Shown here: positions 57,550 through 64,000 of the stretch, piece after piece
Layout of the letters: every line of letters starts with the position of its first letter
How positions within the stretch are numbered: the stretch's first letter is position 1
Assembly (NCBI GenBank): GCA_943912855.1
Contig: CALTVC010000009.1
Span: forward strand, 62,001-126,000
DNA from: an uncultured Flavobacterium sp.
Lineage (GTDB): Bacteria > Bacteroidota > Bacteroidia > Flavobacteriales > Flavobacteriaceae
Direction: 5' to 3'
DNA length: 64,000 nt
The notes under the pieces: generated by a model
What the model was told of the DNA's origin: nothing
Seen by the model: only the letters and a program-made list of their open reading frames with translations
Databases searched by the model: none
Made by a program: the position numbers and the translations under genes

Positions 57550-58446
57550 TTAGCAACACGTATTTTCTTCTTCTTTCTTGCAGTGTTTAAAGCGTTTATG
57601 CGTCCATAGGTAATAAGCAGGCGCTTTTATAATTTGCTCTTCCAGCAATTTCATAAAGTTATCGGTTACCTCAAAGTTAGGTATTTTCGGAATGTCGCCC
57701 TCTACTTTTATAAAAGTACATTCGTAATAGCCACGTTTTACTTTTTCAATTTTTGCATAAACTACATTGAGTCCTACTTTTTTGGCGAGCATTTCACCGC
57801 CAATTTGTATAGGCACTTCCTGTCCGAAGAATTTCCCCCAGTGTATTGCCGAACTCAGCATAGGGCTTTGGTCTGTAACAAAACCATAAAAACCATGTTT
57901 TCCTTCACGCACATTTTTTCGCATGGTTGGTATTACATCGCGTATGCCTATAAGTTCTGATTTTAGCTTACCACGTATTTTACGTACCAGCCTGTCAAAA
58001 TAAATGTTTTTTATGGGTTTGTAAATCCCAAAGCCTACGTGGGTAGTCAGGTGTTTGCTTAGCCCAAGTATCCATTCGTAGTTGGCATAATGACCGGTAA
58101 GTATGGCTACACTTTTTCCTTCTTTTTCCAGTTGCTGTAATACCTCGGGATTTGTAAGCCTGAAACGGGTACACACTTCATCAAGCGTCATGCCCATGGT
58201 TTTCATCATTTCCAGAAAGCTGTCGCAAAAATGGTGATAAAATTCCCGCTCTATTTTTCGTTGTTCCTTGTGTGTAAGGTTAGGTAATGCAAGCTTCATA
58301 TTTTCGCGAACCACTTTCTTACGGTAGCCTATAACGTGGTAAATCAATACATATGCAAAATCAGAAAAAAAGTACAATATTGGGAAAGGAAGTATTGATA
58401 TGCCCCATATTAACGGATAGGCAACAATATAAGAGAGTCTTTGCAT
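57550..58446 (-). CDS. LpxL-like acyltransferase, paralogue B
   Basis: A 298-residue enzyme of the same family as the next gene. Start at 58446 (MQRLSYIVAYPLIWGIS) chosen because it lines up with the paralogue's start (MQRLAYILAYPILWGIS); the open frame runs 51 codons further upstream without similarity. Catalytic H-x4-E in TGHYANYEW, GIYKPIKNIYFDRLV, GFYGFVTDQSPMLSSAIHWG, PAYYLWTHKRFKHCK. The tail is slightly longer, ending EEENTCC. The two copies may act on different acyl donors or positions. About 108 bp separate them. Confidence 0.9.
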   Translation of the reverse strand: MQRLSYIVAYPLIWGISILPFPILYFFSDFAYVLIYHVIGYRKKVVRENMKLALPNLTHKEQRKIEREFYHHFCDSFLEMMKTMGMTLDEVCTRFRLTNPEVLQQLEKEGKSVAILTGHYANYEWILGLSKHLTTHVGFGIYKPIKNIYFDRLVRKIRGKLKSELIGIRDVIPTMRKNVREGKHGFYGFVTDQSPMLSSAIHWGKFFGQEVPIQIGGEMLAKKVGLNVVYAKIEKVKRGYYECTFIKVEGDIPKIPNFEVTDNFMKLLEEQIIKAPAYYLWTHKRFKHCKKEEENTCC

Positions 58447-58561
58447 TAAGCTTAAAATTTTGGTAAATATACTCTTATTATTTAATTGAGAAATTATCTT
58501 TGCAATTTTTACCGGAAAGCTAAAAAAAATATTATTTCTTAGCTTTAAATAAAAACGAGCA

Positions 58562-59194
58562 ATGAACCTGGATATTTCACTGATAGTGTTAATTTGCATT
58601 AATGCATTTGTAAGCTACAAGGGCTTTAATGATTCTTATTTTTTACGTAAATATGATTTCCATGTAGGAAGCATTCGCGCAGGGGAACAGATACGAATGT
58701 TTAGTAGCGGTTTTCTTCATGCCGATATGCAACATCTTATCCTTAACATGCTTACGCTATATTTCTTTGCACCGCTTGTATTGATTTATCTGGGCGATGT
58801 TTGGTTTCTGCTGGTGTATATTGGCAGCCTGCTAAGTGGAAGCTTACTTACGCTTTATTTGCATAAGAATGAACATAGTTATCGTGCTCTGGGTGCCTCT
58901 GGTGCCGTAATGGGAGTAGTGTTTTCGGCAGTTTTACTGGAACCGGAAGCAAAGATTAACTTTTTCATACCTGCCTGGATATTCGGTTTACTGTATATGT
59001 TGTTCTCTATCTACGGTATGCGTGCCCGCAGAGATAACATAGGCCACACAGCCCATTTTGGTGGGGCTATGGCAGGCTATGCCATAACGCTTTGCCGTGT
59101 ACCCGAATTGTTTTATACCGAAACCTGGTTGGTTATTGTTTTAGCCATCCCGATTATATTACTATTCATATTGTATAAAACAGGCAAGCTTTAA
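58562..59194 (+). CDS. Rhomboid-family intramembrane serine protease
   Basis: A 210-residue protein with about six membrane helices. Rhomboid motifs: SSGFLHADMQHLILNML (oxyanion His and Asn region), ALGASGAVMG with the nucleophile Ser, and GHTAHFGGAMAGY with the dyad His in the last helices. It would cut transmembrane proteins in the inner membrane; substrate unknown. A TATCTTTG box (58495-58502) lies upstream in the divergent region shared with the acyltransferase operon. Confidence 0.92.
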   Translation: MNLDISLIVLICINAFVSYKGFNDSYFLRKYDFHVGSIRAGEQIRMFSSGFLHADMQHLILNMLTLYFFAPLVLIYLGDVWFLLVYIGSLLSGSLLTLYLHKNEHSYRALGASGAVMGVVFSAVLLEPEAKINFFIPAWIFGLLYMLFSIYGMRARRDNIGHTAHFGGAMAGYAITLCRVPELFYTETWLVIVLAIPIILLFILYKTGKL

Positions 59195-59265
59195 GTACAT
59201 TTACCGGTAAATTTTTAAACGCGGAAGTTTTGTCAAGCAATCCGTGAATACATTCCTTAAAACAA

Positions 59266-60069
59266 ATGAGCAAAGTAGTATTTATAACCGGTGCGTCTTC
59301 AGGCATTGGTAAATCCATAGGAGAGTTTTTACACCATAAAGGGTATCGTGTGTACGGTACGAGCCGAAATCCACAAAACATAAGCGGTTCGTTGTTTCCG
59401 CTTGTGGCTCTTGATGTGCGTAATGCCGAAAGCATAAAAACTGCTGTAGCGCAGGTTATAGCCGAAGCAGGAGCCATAGATGTACTGGTAAACAATGCAG
59501 GTGTGGGCATAACAGGTGCGGTAGAGGAAATACCAGCCGATGAAATACGTAATAACTTTGAAGTAAACCTTTTTGGCCCAATAGAGGTTATGAAAGCCGT
59601 GTTGCCACAAATGCGTGTACAGAAAAGCGGACTTATCATTAACATTACCAGTATAGCGGGGTATATGGGGTTACCGTATCGTGGCGTTTATTCGGCATCT
59701 AAGGGAGCTTTAGAACTCATTACCGAAGCCATCCGTATGGAGGTAAAAGGTTTTGGTATAAATATAACTTCGGTTGCTCCGGGCGATTTTGCCACTAACA
59801 TAGCAGCCGGACGTTATCACGCTCCGCTGGTTAAAGGCAGTGCCTACGAAGTGCCTTATGGCAATACCCTAGCCATGATGAACGAACACGTAGATGCCGG
59901 TAGCGATCCTGCGCAGATGGCTGAGGCTGTGTTTGCTATAATTAATAAAAGTAAACCAAATGTACATTACAGGGTAGGGGTGTTTATGCAGAAATTCTCT
60001 ATTGTTTTAAAGAAAATCCTGCCCGATACCGTGTACGAAAAAATGCTGATGAACCACTACAACCTGTGA
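59266..60069 (+). CDS. Short-chain dehydrogenase/reductase
   Basis: A 267-residue classical SDR with an NAD(P) Rossmann fold. Cofactor motif ITGASSGIGKSIG, VLVNNAGVGI, catalytic Ser in NITSIAGYMG and the YSASK Tyr-Lys pair. Arg near the first strand end (YGTSRNPQN) suggests NADP preference. Substrate unknown. No membrane segment. Stands alone before the his operon. Confidence 0.93.
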   Translation: MSKVVFITGASSGIGKSIGEFLHHKGYRVYGTSRNPQNISGSLFPLVALDVRNAESIKTAVAQVIAEAGAIDVLVNNAGVGITGAVEEIPADEIRNNFEVNLFGPIEVMKAVLPQMRVQKSGLIINITSIAGYMGLPYRGVYSASKGALELITEAIRMEVKGFGINITSVAPGDFATNIAAGRYHAPLVKGSAYEVPYGNTLAMMNEHVDAGSDPAQMAEAVFAIINKSKPNVHYRVGVFMQKFSIVLKKILPDTVYEKMLMNHYNL

Positions 60070-60124
60070 GTTTATCCAAGGCCATTTTTATGGTCTGAAA
60101 AAAATATTTGTTAATGTGGGTATA

Positions 60125-60150
60125 TTGTAAAAACTTTTCTCCTACATTTG
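60125..60150 (+). promoter_or_regulatory. his operon promoter (TTG-15-TACATTTG)
   Basis: TACATTTG at 60143-60150 is a strong -7 match; TTG at 60125-60127 gives a 15-nt spacer, slightly short. The leader peptide ATG follows 26 nt later. Confidence 0.68.
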
Positions 60151-60175
60151 CCTCAGTCATAAAAGACAAAAAACT

Positions 60176-60238
60176 ATGATTTTTAATCAACTGCATCATC
60201 ATCATTTCAGCACTGGCTCAAACGCGAGGAGGAAATGA
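60176..60238 (+). CDS. hisL: Histidine operon leader peptide
   Basis: A 20-codon reading frame, MIFNQLHHHHFSTGSNARRK, with four consecutive His codons (CAT x4, 60194-60205), between the his promoter and the attenuator and ahead of hisG. This is the classic arrangement for transcription attenuation: when charged His-tRNA is scarce the ribosome stalls at the His run. The frame is too short to be found by length-based gene calling. The AGGAGG near its end is within codons 17-19 and is probably not used as a ribosome site in this phylum. Confidence 0.93.
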   Translation: MIFNQLHHHHFSTGSNARRK

Positions 60239-60299
60239 TATGGCAGTAACCTAAAATATTCCACAAACCCGTTTGAGTAATCAGGCGGGTTTTTTGTTT
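60217..60299 (+). promoter_or_regulatory. his attenuator: terminator and competing antiterminator
   Basis: Terminator stem aaacccg (60265-60271) with cgggttt (60286-60292), extended by three weaker pairs and followed by TTTTTGTTT. The competing pairing is ctcaaacg (60217-60224, inside the leader frame 12 nt after the His codons) with cgtttgag (60270-60277), a perfect 8-bp match that uses part of the terminator's left arm. Stalling at His frees 60217-60224, forms the antiterminator and lets transcription into hisG continue. Confidence 0.9.
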
Positions 60300-60356
60300 G
60301 GCTTTATTTTCCTTCTCCATACATCCTGCTCATTACTCAGGCACATTGCAAACAAA

Positions 60357-61214
60357 ATGAGTATACTAAAAATCGCGGTTCAGAAAAGCGGCCGCCTGAG
60401 CGAAAAATCGTTACAACTCCTTGCCGATTGCGGCATTAAAATCTCTAATGGCGAGCGTAGGCTGAAGGCCGTATCGCCTAATTTTCCTATCGAAGTTTTG
60501 TTTCTCCGCGATGATGATATTCCGCAATATGTGGAAGAAGGCGTAGCCGACGCAGGCATACTTGGCGAAAATGAAGTGTGGGAAAAAGACAAAAACATAA
60601 CCGTAGTTAAAAAGCTCGGTTTTGCATCATGTCGTCTTTCATTGGCTGTGCCTAAAGATGCTAATTACACTGGTCCGCAATACTTCAGCGGAAAGAAAGT
60701 AGCTACAAGCTACCCTGTTATTCTTCAAAGATTCTTCAATGAAAACAATCTGGATACTGCTATAGAAACCATAAGCGGCAGTGTAGAAATTGCTCCGGCC
60801 ATAGGCCTTGCCGATGGTATATTCGACATAGTGAGTACAGGGAGCACACTACAAATCAACGGGCTTAAAGAGGTTGAGGTAGTTACAAAAAGTGAAGCTG
60901 TACTCATAAGCAATCCTAACCTTTCTGCAGAGAAGCAACAAATACTTGATAAGCTACTGTTTCGTATACAGTCGGTTAAAAATGCCGCTGAAAACAAATA
61001 CATTTTGCTTAATGCACCCGATGTTGCACTTCCTGAAATCATAAAAATTCTTCCCGGCATGAAAAGCCCTACAGTGCTTCCCCTGGCGGAAGAAGGCTGG
61101 AGCAGTATCCACTCGGTTATCCGTGAAGATGCCTTTTGGGACATTATTGACCAATTGAAAGCCCTTGGTGCAGAGGGAATTTTAGTTACCAATGTGGAGA
61201 AAATGATTTTGTAA
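60357..61214 (+). CDS. hisG: ATP phosphoribosyltransferase (long form)
   Basis: A 285-residue enzyme joining PRPP and ATP, the first step of histidine synthesis. The length and the C-terminal domain (LNAPDVALPEIIKILPGMKSPT in parts, GILVTNVEKMI) mark the long form, which is inhibited by histidine without HisZ. Core: LKIAVQKSGRLSEKSLQLL, PQYVEEGVADAGILGENEV and the PRPP loop IFDIVSTGSTLQINGL. Start at 60357 (MSILKIAVQKSGR); the frame is open from 60273, but that part lies in the attenuator. First structural gene of the operon. Confidence 0.96.
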   Translation: MSILKIAVQKSGRLSEKSLQLLADCGIKISNGERRLKAVSPNFPIEVLFLRDDDIPQYVEEGVADAGILGENEVWEKDKNITVVKKLGFASCRLSLAVPKDANYTGPQYFSGKKVATSYPVILQRFFNENNLDTAIETISGSVEIAPAIGLADGIFDIVSTGSTLQINGLKEVEVVTKSEAVLISNPNLSAEKQQILDKLLFRIQSVKNAAENKYILLNAPDVALPEIIKILPGMKSPTVLPLAEEGWSSIHSVIREDAFWDIIDQLKALGAEGILVTNVEKMIL

Positions 61215-61215
61215 A

Positions 61216-61233
61216 CTTTAGACTTTAAGACTA
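61216..61233. repeat. Short word-like repeat between hisG and hisD
   Basis: ctttagactttaagacta: two near copies of a 9-nt unit (ctttagact / ttaagacta) filling the 25-nt gap. Weak on its own; listed because it resembles the other intergenic word repeats in style. Confidence 0.3.
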
Positions 61234-61239
61234 AGAAAA

Positions 61240-62520
61240 ATGAAAACAATACTCAACCCCGATAGAACCCAATGGCAATCTCTTTTTGCCCGCCCGGCAC
61301 TGGATGTGCAGGATCTTAATACATTGGTGCAACAGGTATTTACAGAAGTGCGACAAAATGGCGACAAAGCTGTTACAAAGTATACACAGTTGTTTGATGG
61401 TGTAGCAGCTCTCAGTATAACCGTATCACAGGCTGAAATTGAAGCCGCAACAGCCACAATTAGCGACGAACTGAAGGCCGCAATACAGTTGGCAAAAAGC
61501 AATATTGAAAAATTCCATACAGCCCAGCGAGAAGAAAAGCAAGTAATAGAAACCACTCCGGGCGTAAGTTGCTGGCGCGAAAGTCGAGGCATAGAAAAAG
61601 TGGGTATTTACATCCCCGGAGGTTCGGCGCCGTTGTTTTCTACGGTACTGATGCTGGCGGTTCCTGCTACCATAGCGGGCTGCAAAGAGATAATACTTTG
61701 TACACCGCCCGATAAACAGGGAAATATTAACCCTGCCATACTGTACACGGCTCAACTTGCGGGTGTCAGCAAAATATACAAAGTGGGAGGTATTCAGGCT
61801 ATAGGAGCAATGGCTTTTGGTACGCAGAGCATTACGAAAGTGGATAAGATTTTCGGACCGGGTAACCAGTACGTAACGGCTGCCAAGCAGGCCGCGTTTG
61901 CTGCCGGAGTGGCAATTGATTTGCCGGCAGGCCCGAGTGAGTTACTCGTTATTGCAGACACTACTGCCAACCCAGCTTTTGTGGCTGCTGACCTATTGAG
62001 TCAGGCTGAACACGGTGCCGATAGCCAGGTTGTTTTAGTTACCGCTGATGCAAATTTCGGGGAAAAAGTACTGAATGAAGTTAATTTACAGTTACTTAAA
62101 CTTGAGCGTGAAGTAACAGCTAAAAAAGCACTGGATAATAGTAGAATAATTGTACTAAATAAAACAAAAGATTGCATTGATTTTAGTAACGGTTATGCAC
62201 CCGAACACCTTATCATAGCCACCGCCGATGCCGATGATTTGGTGGAGGAGGTAACTAATGCAGGTTCGGTTTTTATAGGGAACTATAGTTGTGAAAGCGC
62301 CGGCGATTATGCCAGTGGTACCAACCATACCCTGCCGACTAACGGTTATGCCCGCAGCTACAGCGGAGTATCGTTAGACAGCTTTGTAAAGAAAATTACC
62401 TTCCAGAAAATCAGTGCCCAAGGATTGAAAAATATAGGCCCTGCCATAGAAGCTATGGCTGCCGCTGAGCAACTCCAGGCACACAAAAATGCGGTAACCA
62501 TCCGCTTAAAAACACTATAA
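61240..62520 (+). CDS. hisD: Histidinol dehydrogenase
   Basis: A 426-residue zinc enzyme performing the last two oxidations to histidine. Motifs: VGIYIPGGSAPLFSTVLMLA, KIFGPGNQYVTAAKQ, IDLPAGPSELLVIADT, LLSQAEHGADSQ (zinc His/Gln and catalytic region), APEHLIIATADAD and GTNHTLPTNGYARSYSGVS (catalytic His and zinc ligands). Full length. hisC follows two bases after the stop. Confidence 0.97.
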   Translation: MKTILNPDRTQWQSLFARPALDVQDLNTLVQQVFTEVRQNGDKAVTKYTQLFDGVAALSITVSQAEIEAATATISDELKAAIQLAKSNIEKFHTAQREEKQVIETTPGVSCWRESRGIEKVGIYIPGGSAPLFSTVLMLAVPATIAGCKEIILCTPPDKQGNINPAILYTAQLAGVSKIYKVGGIQAIGAMAFGTQSITKVDKIFGPGNQYVTAAKQAAFAAGVAIDLPAGPSELLVIADTTANPAFVAADLLSQAEHGADSQVVLVTADANFGEKVLNEVNLQLLKLEREVTAKKALDNSRIIVLNKTKDCIDFSNGYAPEHLIIATADADDLVEEVTNAGSVFIGNYSCESAGDYASGTNHTLPTNGYARSYSGVSLDSFVKKITFQKISAQGLKNIGPAIEAMAAAEQLQAHKNAVTIRLKTL

Positions 62521-62521
62521 A

Positions 62522-63547
62522 ATGTTCGATTTAAATACCATAGTCCGCCCTAATATATTGGCTTTAAAGCCATACAGCTCTGCACGAGATGAGTTTAAAG
62601 GCACGGCAACAGCTTATCTCGATGCCAATGAAAATCCGTTCGGTACGCTGAACCGTTACCCTGATCCGTTGCAAAAGCAGCTGAAAGACAAACTTTCAGA
62701 AATAAAGAATATAGCTACAGAAAATATATTTGTAGGTAATGGCAGTGATGAGGCTATCGACCTGTGTTTCCGTATTTTCTGTGAGCCAGGGAAGGACAAG
62801 GCCCTTACATTTACACCTACGTACGGGATGTATAAGGTATCGGCAGATATTAACAATGTAGCGCTTTATGAAGTGCCGTTAGATCAAAATTTTCAGATAG
62901 ATTTTGAAAATTCCCTCCCATTGTTGAAAGACGATAAACTTAAGTTGGTTTTCCTGTGTTCGCCGAACAACCCAACGGGAAATATCTTGCAAAATGTAGA
63001 AATCATCCTGCAAAATTTCAGCGGTATTGTGGTGGTAGACGAAGCGTATATAGACTTTAGTGATACGTTTTCGCTTTCGCAGAAATTAGACCAATACCCT
63101 AATTTAATTATACTGCAAACCCTTAGTAAAGCCTGGGGATTGGCGGCGGCACGTGTAGGGTTGGCCTTTGCCAATGAGCCCATTATAAAACTGTTTAATA
63201 AAGTAAAACCACCTTATAACATCAGCCGTCTTAATTATGAAGCAGCGCTTTTGGCTTTAGAAAATAGTGATGCGGTTGAAGAACAAAAGCAGCTTCTTTT
63301 ATCTGAAAGAGCCAGGCTGGTAAGCGATTTGGCACAACTTTCTATTACCAAGAAAATATACCCTACCGATGCCAACTTCGTGCTGGTTGAGGTAACTGAT
63401 GCTGATGCTATTTATACCGCTTTGGTAGACAAAGGCATCATTCTGCGCAACCGTAATACCGTAGTGCCTGGCTGCCTGCGCGTTACCGTTGGTACACCGC
63501 AGGAAAATACGCTACTAATCAACACTCTAAAATCCCTGCAATTATGA
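62522..63547 (+). CDS. hisC: Histidinol-phosphate aminotransferase
   Basis: A 341-residue class I/II PLP enzyme. Motifs: AYLDANENPFGTLNRYPDP, FVGNGSDEAIDLCFRIF, FLCSPNNPTGNIL, VVVDEAYIDFS and the PLP lysine in LQTLSKAWGLAAARVGLAFA. The ATG of hisB overlaps its stop codon (ATGA), so the his genes are translationally linked. Confidence 0.96.
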   Translation: MFDLNTIVRPNILALKPYSSARDEFKGTATAYLDANENPFGTLNRYPDPLQKQLKDKLSEIKNIATENIFVGNGSDEAIDLCFRIFCEPGKDKALTFTPTYGMYKVSADINNVALYEVPLDQNFQIDFENSLPLLKDDKLKLVFLCSPNNPTGNILQNVEIILQNFSGIVVVDEAYIDFSDTFSLSQKLDQYPNLIILQTLSKAWGLAAARVGLAFANEPIIKLFNKVKPPYNISRLNYEAALLALENSDAVEEQKQLLLSERARLVSDLAQLSITKKIYPTDANFVLVEVTDADAIYTALVDKGIILRNRNTVVPGCLRVTVGTPQENTLLINTLKSLQL

Positions 63548-64000
63548 AAAAAGTATTGTTTATAGACCGCGACGGTTCGCTGGTTATAGAACCGCTCATT
63601 GACCTGCAATTAGATTCGCTTGAAAAGCTTGAGTTTTACCCCGGTGTGTTTTCAGGCCTTGGTAAAATCGCCCGTGAGCTTGATTACGAATTGGTTATGG
63701 TTACCAACCAGGATGGGCTTGGTACGGCTTCGTTTCCTGAAGATACGTTTTGGCCTGCCCAAAACAAAATAATACAGGCATTTGAAAATGAGGGCATCCG
63801 GTTTAGCGAAGTGCTTGTAGACCGCAGTTTCCCGCAGGATAACCTCCCTACCCGAAAACCGGGTACAGGTATGCTTACCCACTATATTAAAGGGAATTAT
63901 GATTTAGCCAACAGCTACGTTATTGGCGACCGATTTACCGATGTGCAGTTGGCAGAAAACCTCGGGTGTCAGTCAATTTTCATCGGTAAGGATTGCGATA
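63544..64000 (+). CDS. hisB: Histidinol-phosphatase domain of bifunctional HisB (truncated by window end)
   Basis: The first 152 codons are present; the gene runs off the window. It is a HAD-superfamily phosphatase: nucleophile FIDRDGSLVIEP (DxD), MVTNQDGLGTASFPE, the Cys-free zinc-loop region around DRSFPQDNLPTRKPGTGM, and GDRFTDVQLAENLGC. The start wording (KKVLFIDRDG) and the position after hisC fit the N-terminal half of bifunctional HisB, in which imidazoleglycerol-phosphate dehydratase follows; that second half is not visible here. Confidence 0.92.
   Translation, partial: MKKVLFIDRDGSLVIEPLIDLQLDSLEKLEFYPGVFSGLGKIARELDYELVMVTNQDGLGTASFPEDTFWPAQNKIIQAFENEGIRFSEVLVDRSFPQDNLPTRKPGTGMLTHYIKGNYDLANSYVIGDRFTDVQLAENLGCQSIFIGKDCD

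Noticed and set aside
60273..60356. Upstream extension of hisG from 60273.
   Set aside because: It begins inside the attenuator terminator and encodes a non-conserved hydrophobic run; the HisG fold begins at 60357.

Overview
The window reads as chromosomal DNA of a member of the Bacteroidota, most likely family Flavobacteriaceae (Flavobacterium or a close relative). The evidence is the promoter type (TTG, about 17-23 nt, TAnnTTTG, seen several times upstream of starts), the lack of Shine-Dalgarno sequences in front of genes, four type IX secretion (T9SS) C-terminal sorting domains (PNP...VY-type, ending in KIVKN/KVVKK), OmpW/porin O-P type outer-membrane proteins, lipoproteins with acidic residues right after the lipid cysteine, and menaquinone synthesis (menD). 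No tRNA, rRNA, CRISPR array, transposase, integrase or plasmid/phage replication gene was seen. No gene-free stretch exceeds 300 bases.

Layout. 1-12250: a truncated secreted protein, a lipoprotein, a cysteine desulfurase, an OmpW-like barrel, an M14 peptidase coupled to a macrodomain protein, an M23 lipoprotein, a RimB-RimK fusion with a small membrane partner, another barrel, a lipoprotein and a LpxH-like phosphoesterase. 12394-22370: aroC, two T9SS cargo proteins sharing an almost identical 3' end, a double OmpA protein, an AraC/glyoxalase pair, a DUF983 protein, recN, two tandem membrane paralogues and fabV. 22636-27783: a giant T9SS surface protein. 27893-31797: glycosyltransferase, coaE and a two-component system. 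31857-38530 (all minus): YdeI-like protein, pepT, a PAS histidine kinase, an HD-type protein and an SPFH-GYF / zinc-ribbon membrane pair. 38698-44972: pyrD, HMG-CoA lyase, a short sorting-domain protein coupled to a tailspike-like beta-helix protein, and guaB. 45044-51443: acyltransferase and barrel pair, DUF4834, exported glutathione peroxidase, menD, porin. 51504-60069: an overlapping pair of unknown secreted proteins, a class V aminotransferase, two tandem lipid A-type acyltransferases, a rhomboid protease and an SDR. 60125-64000: the start of the histidine operon, with promoter, leader peptide carrying four His codons, attenuator, hisG, hisD, hisC and a cut-off hisB.

Most genes are ordinary housekeeping or envelope genes. 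The most unusual features are (i) a set of intergenic, word-like degenerate repeats at five to six places, each built from a different short vocabulary and usually folding into long hairpins; (ii) a translationally coupled pair in which a tiny T9SS sorting-domain protein precedes a beta-helix protein that lacks one; (iii) an SPFH protein whose GYF domain is flanked by poly-proline runs, paired with a zinc-ribbon membrane protein; and (iv) a perfect 13-bp inverted repeat enclosing the recN promoter region.
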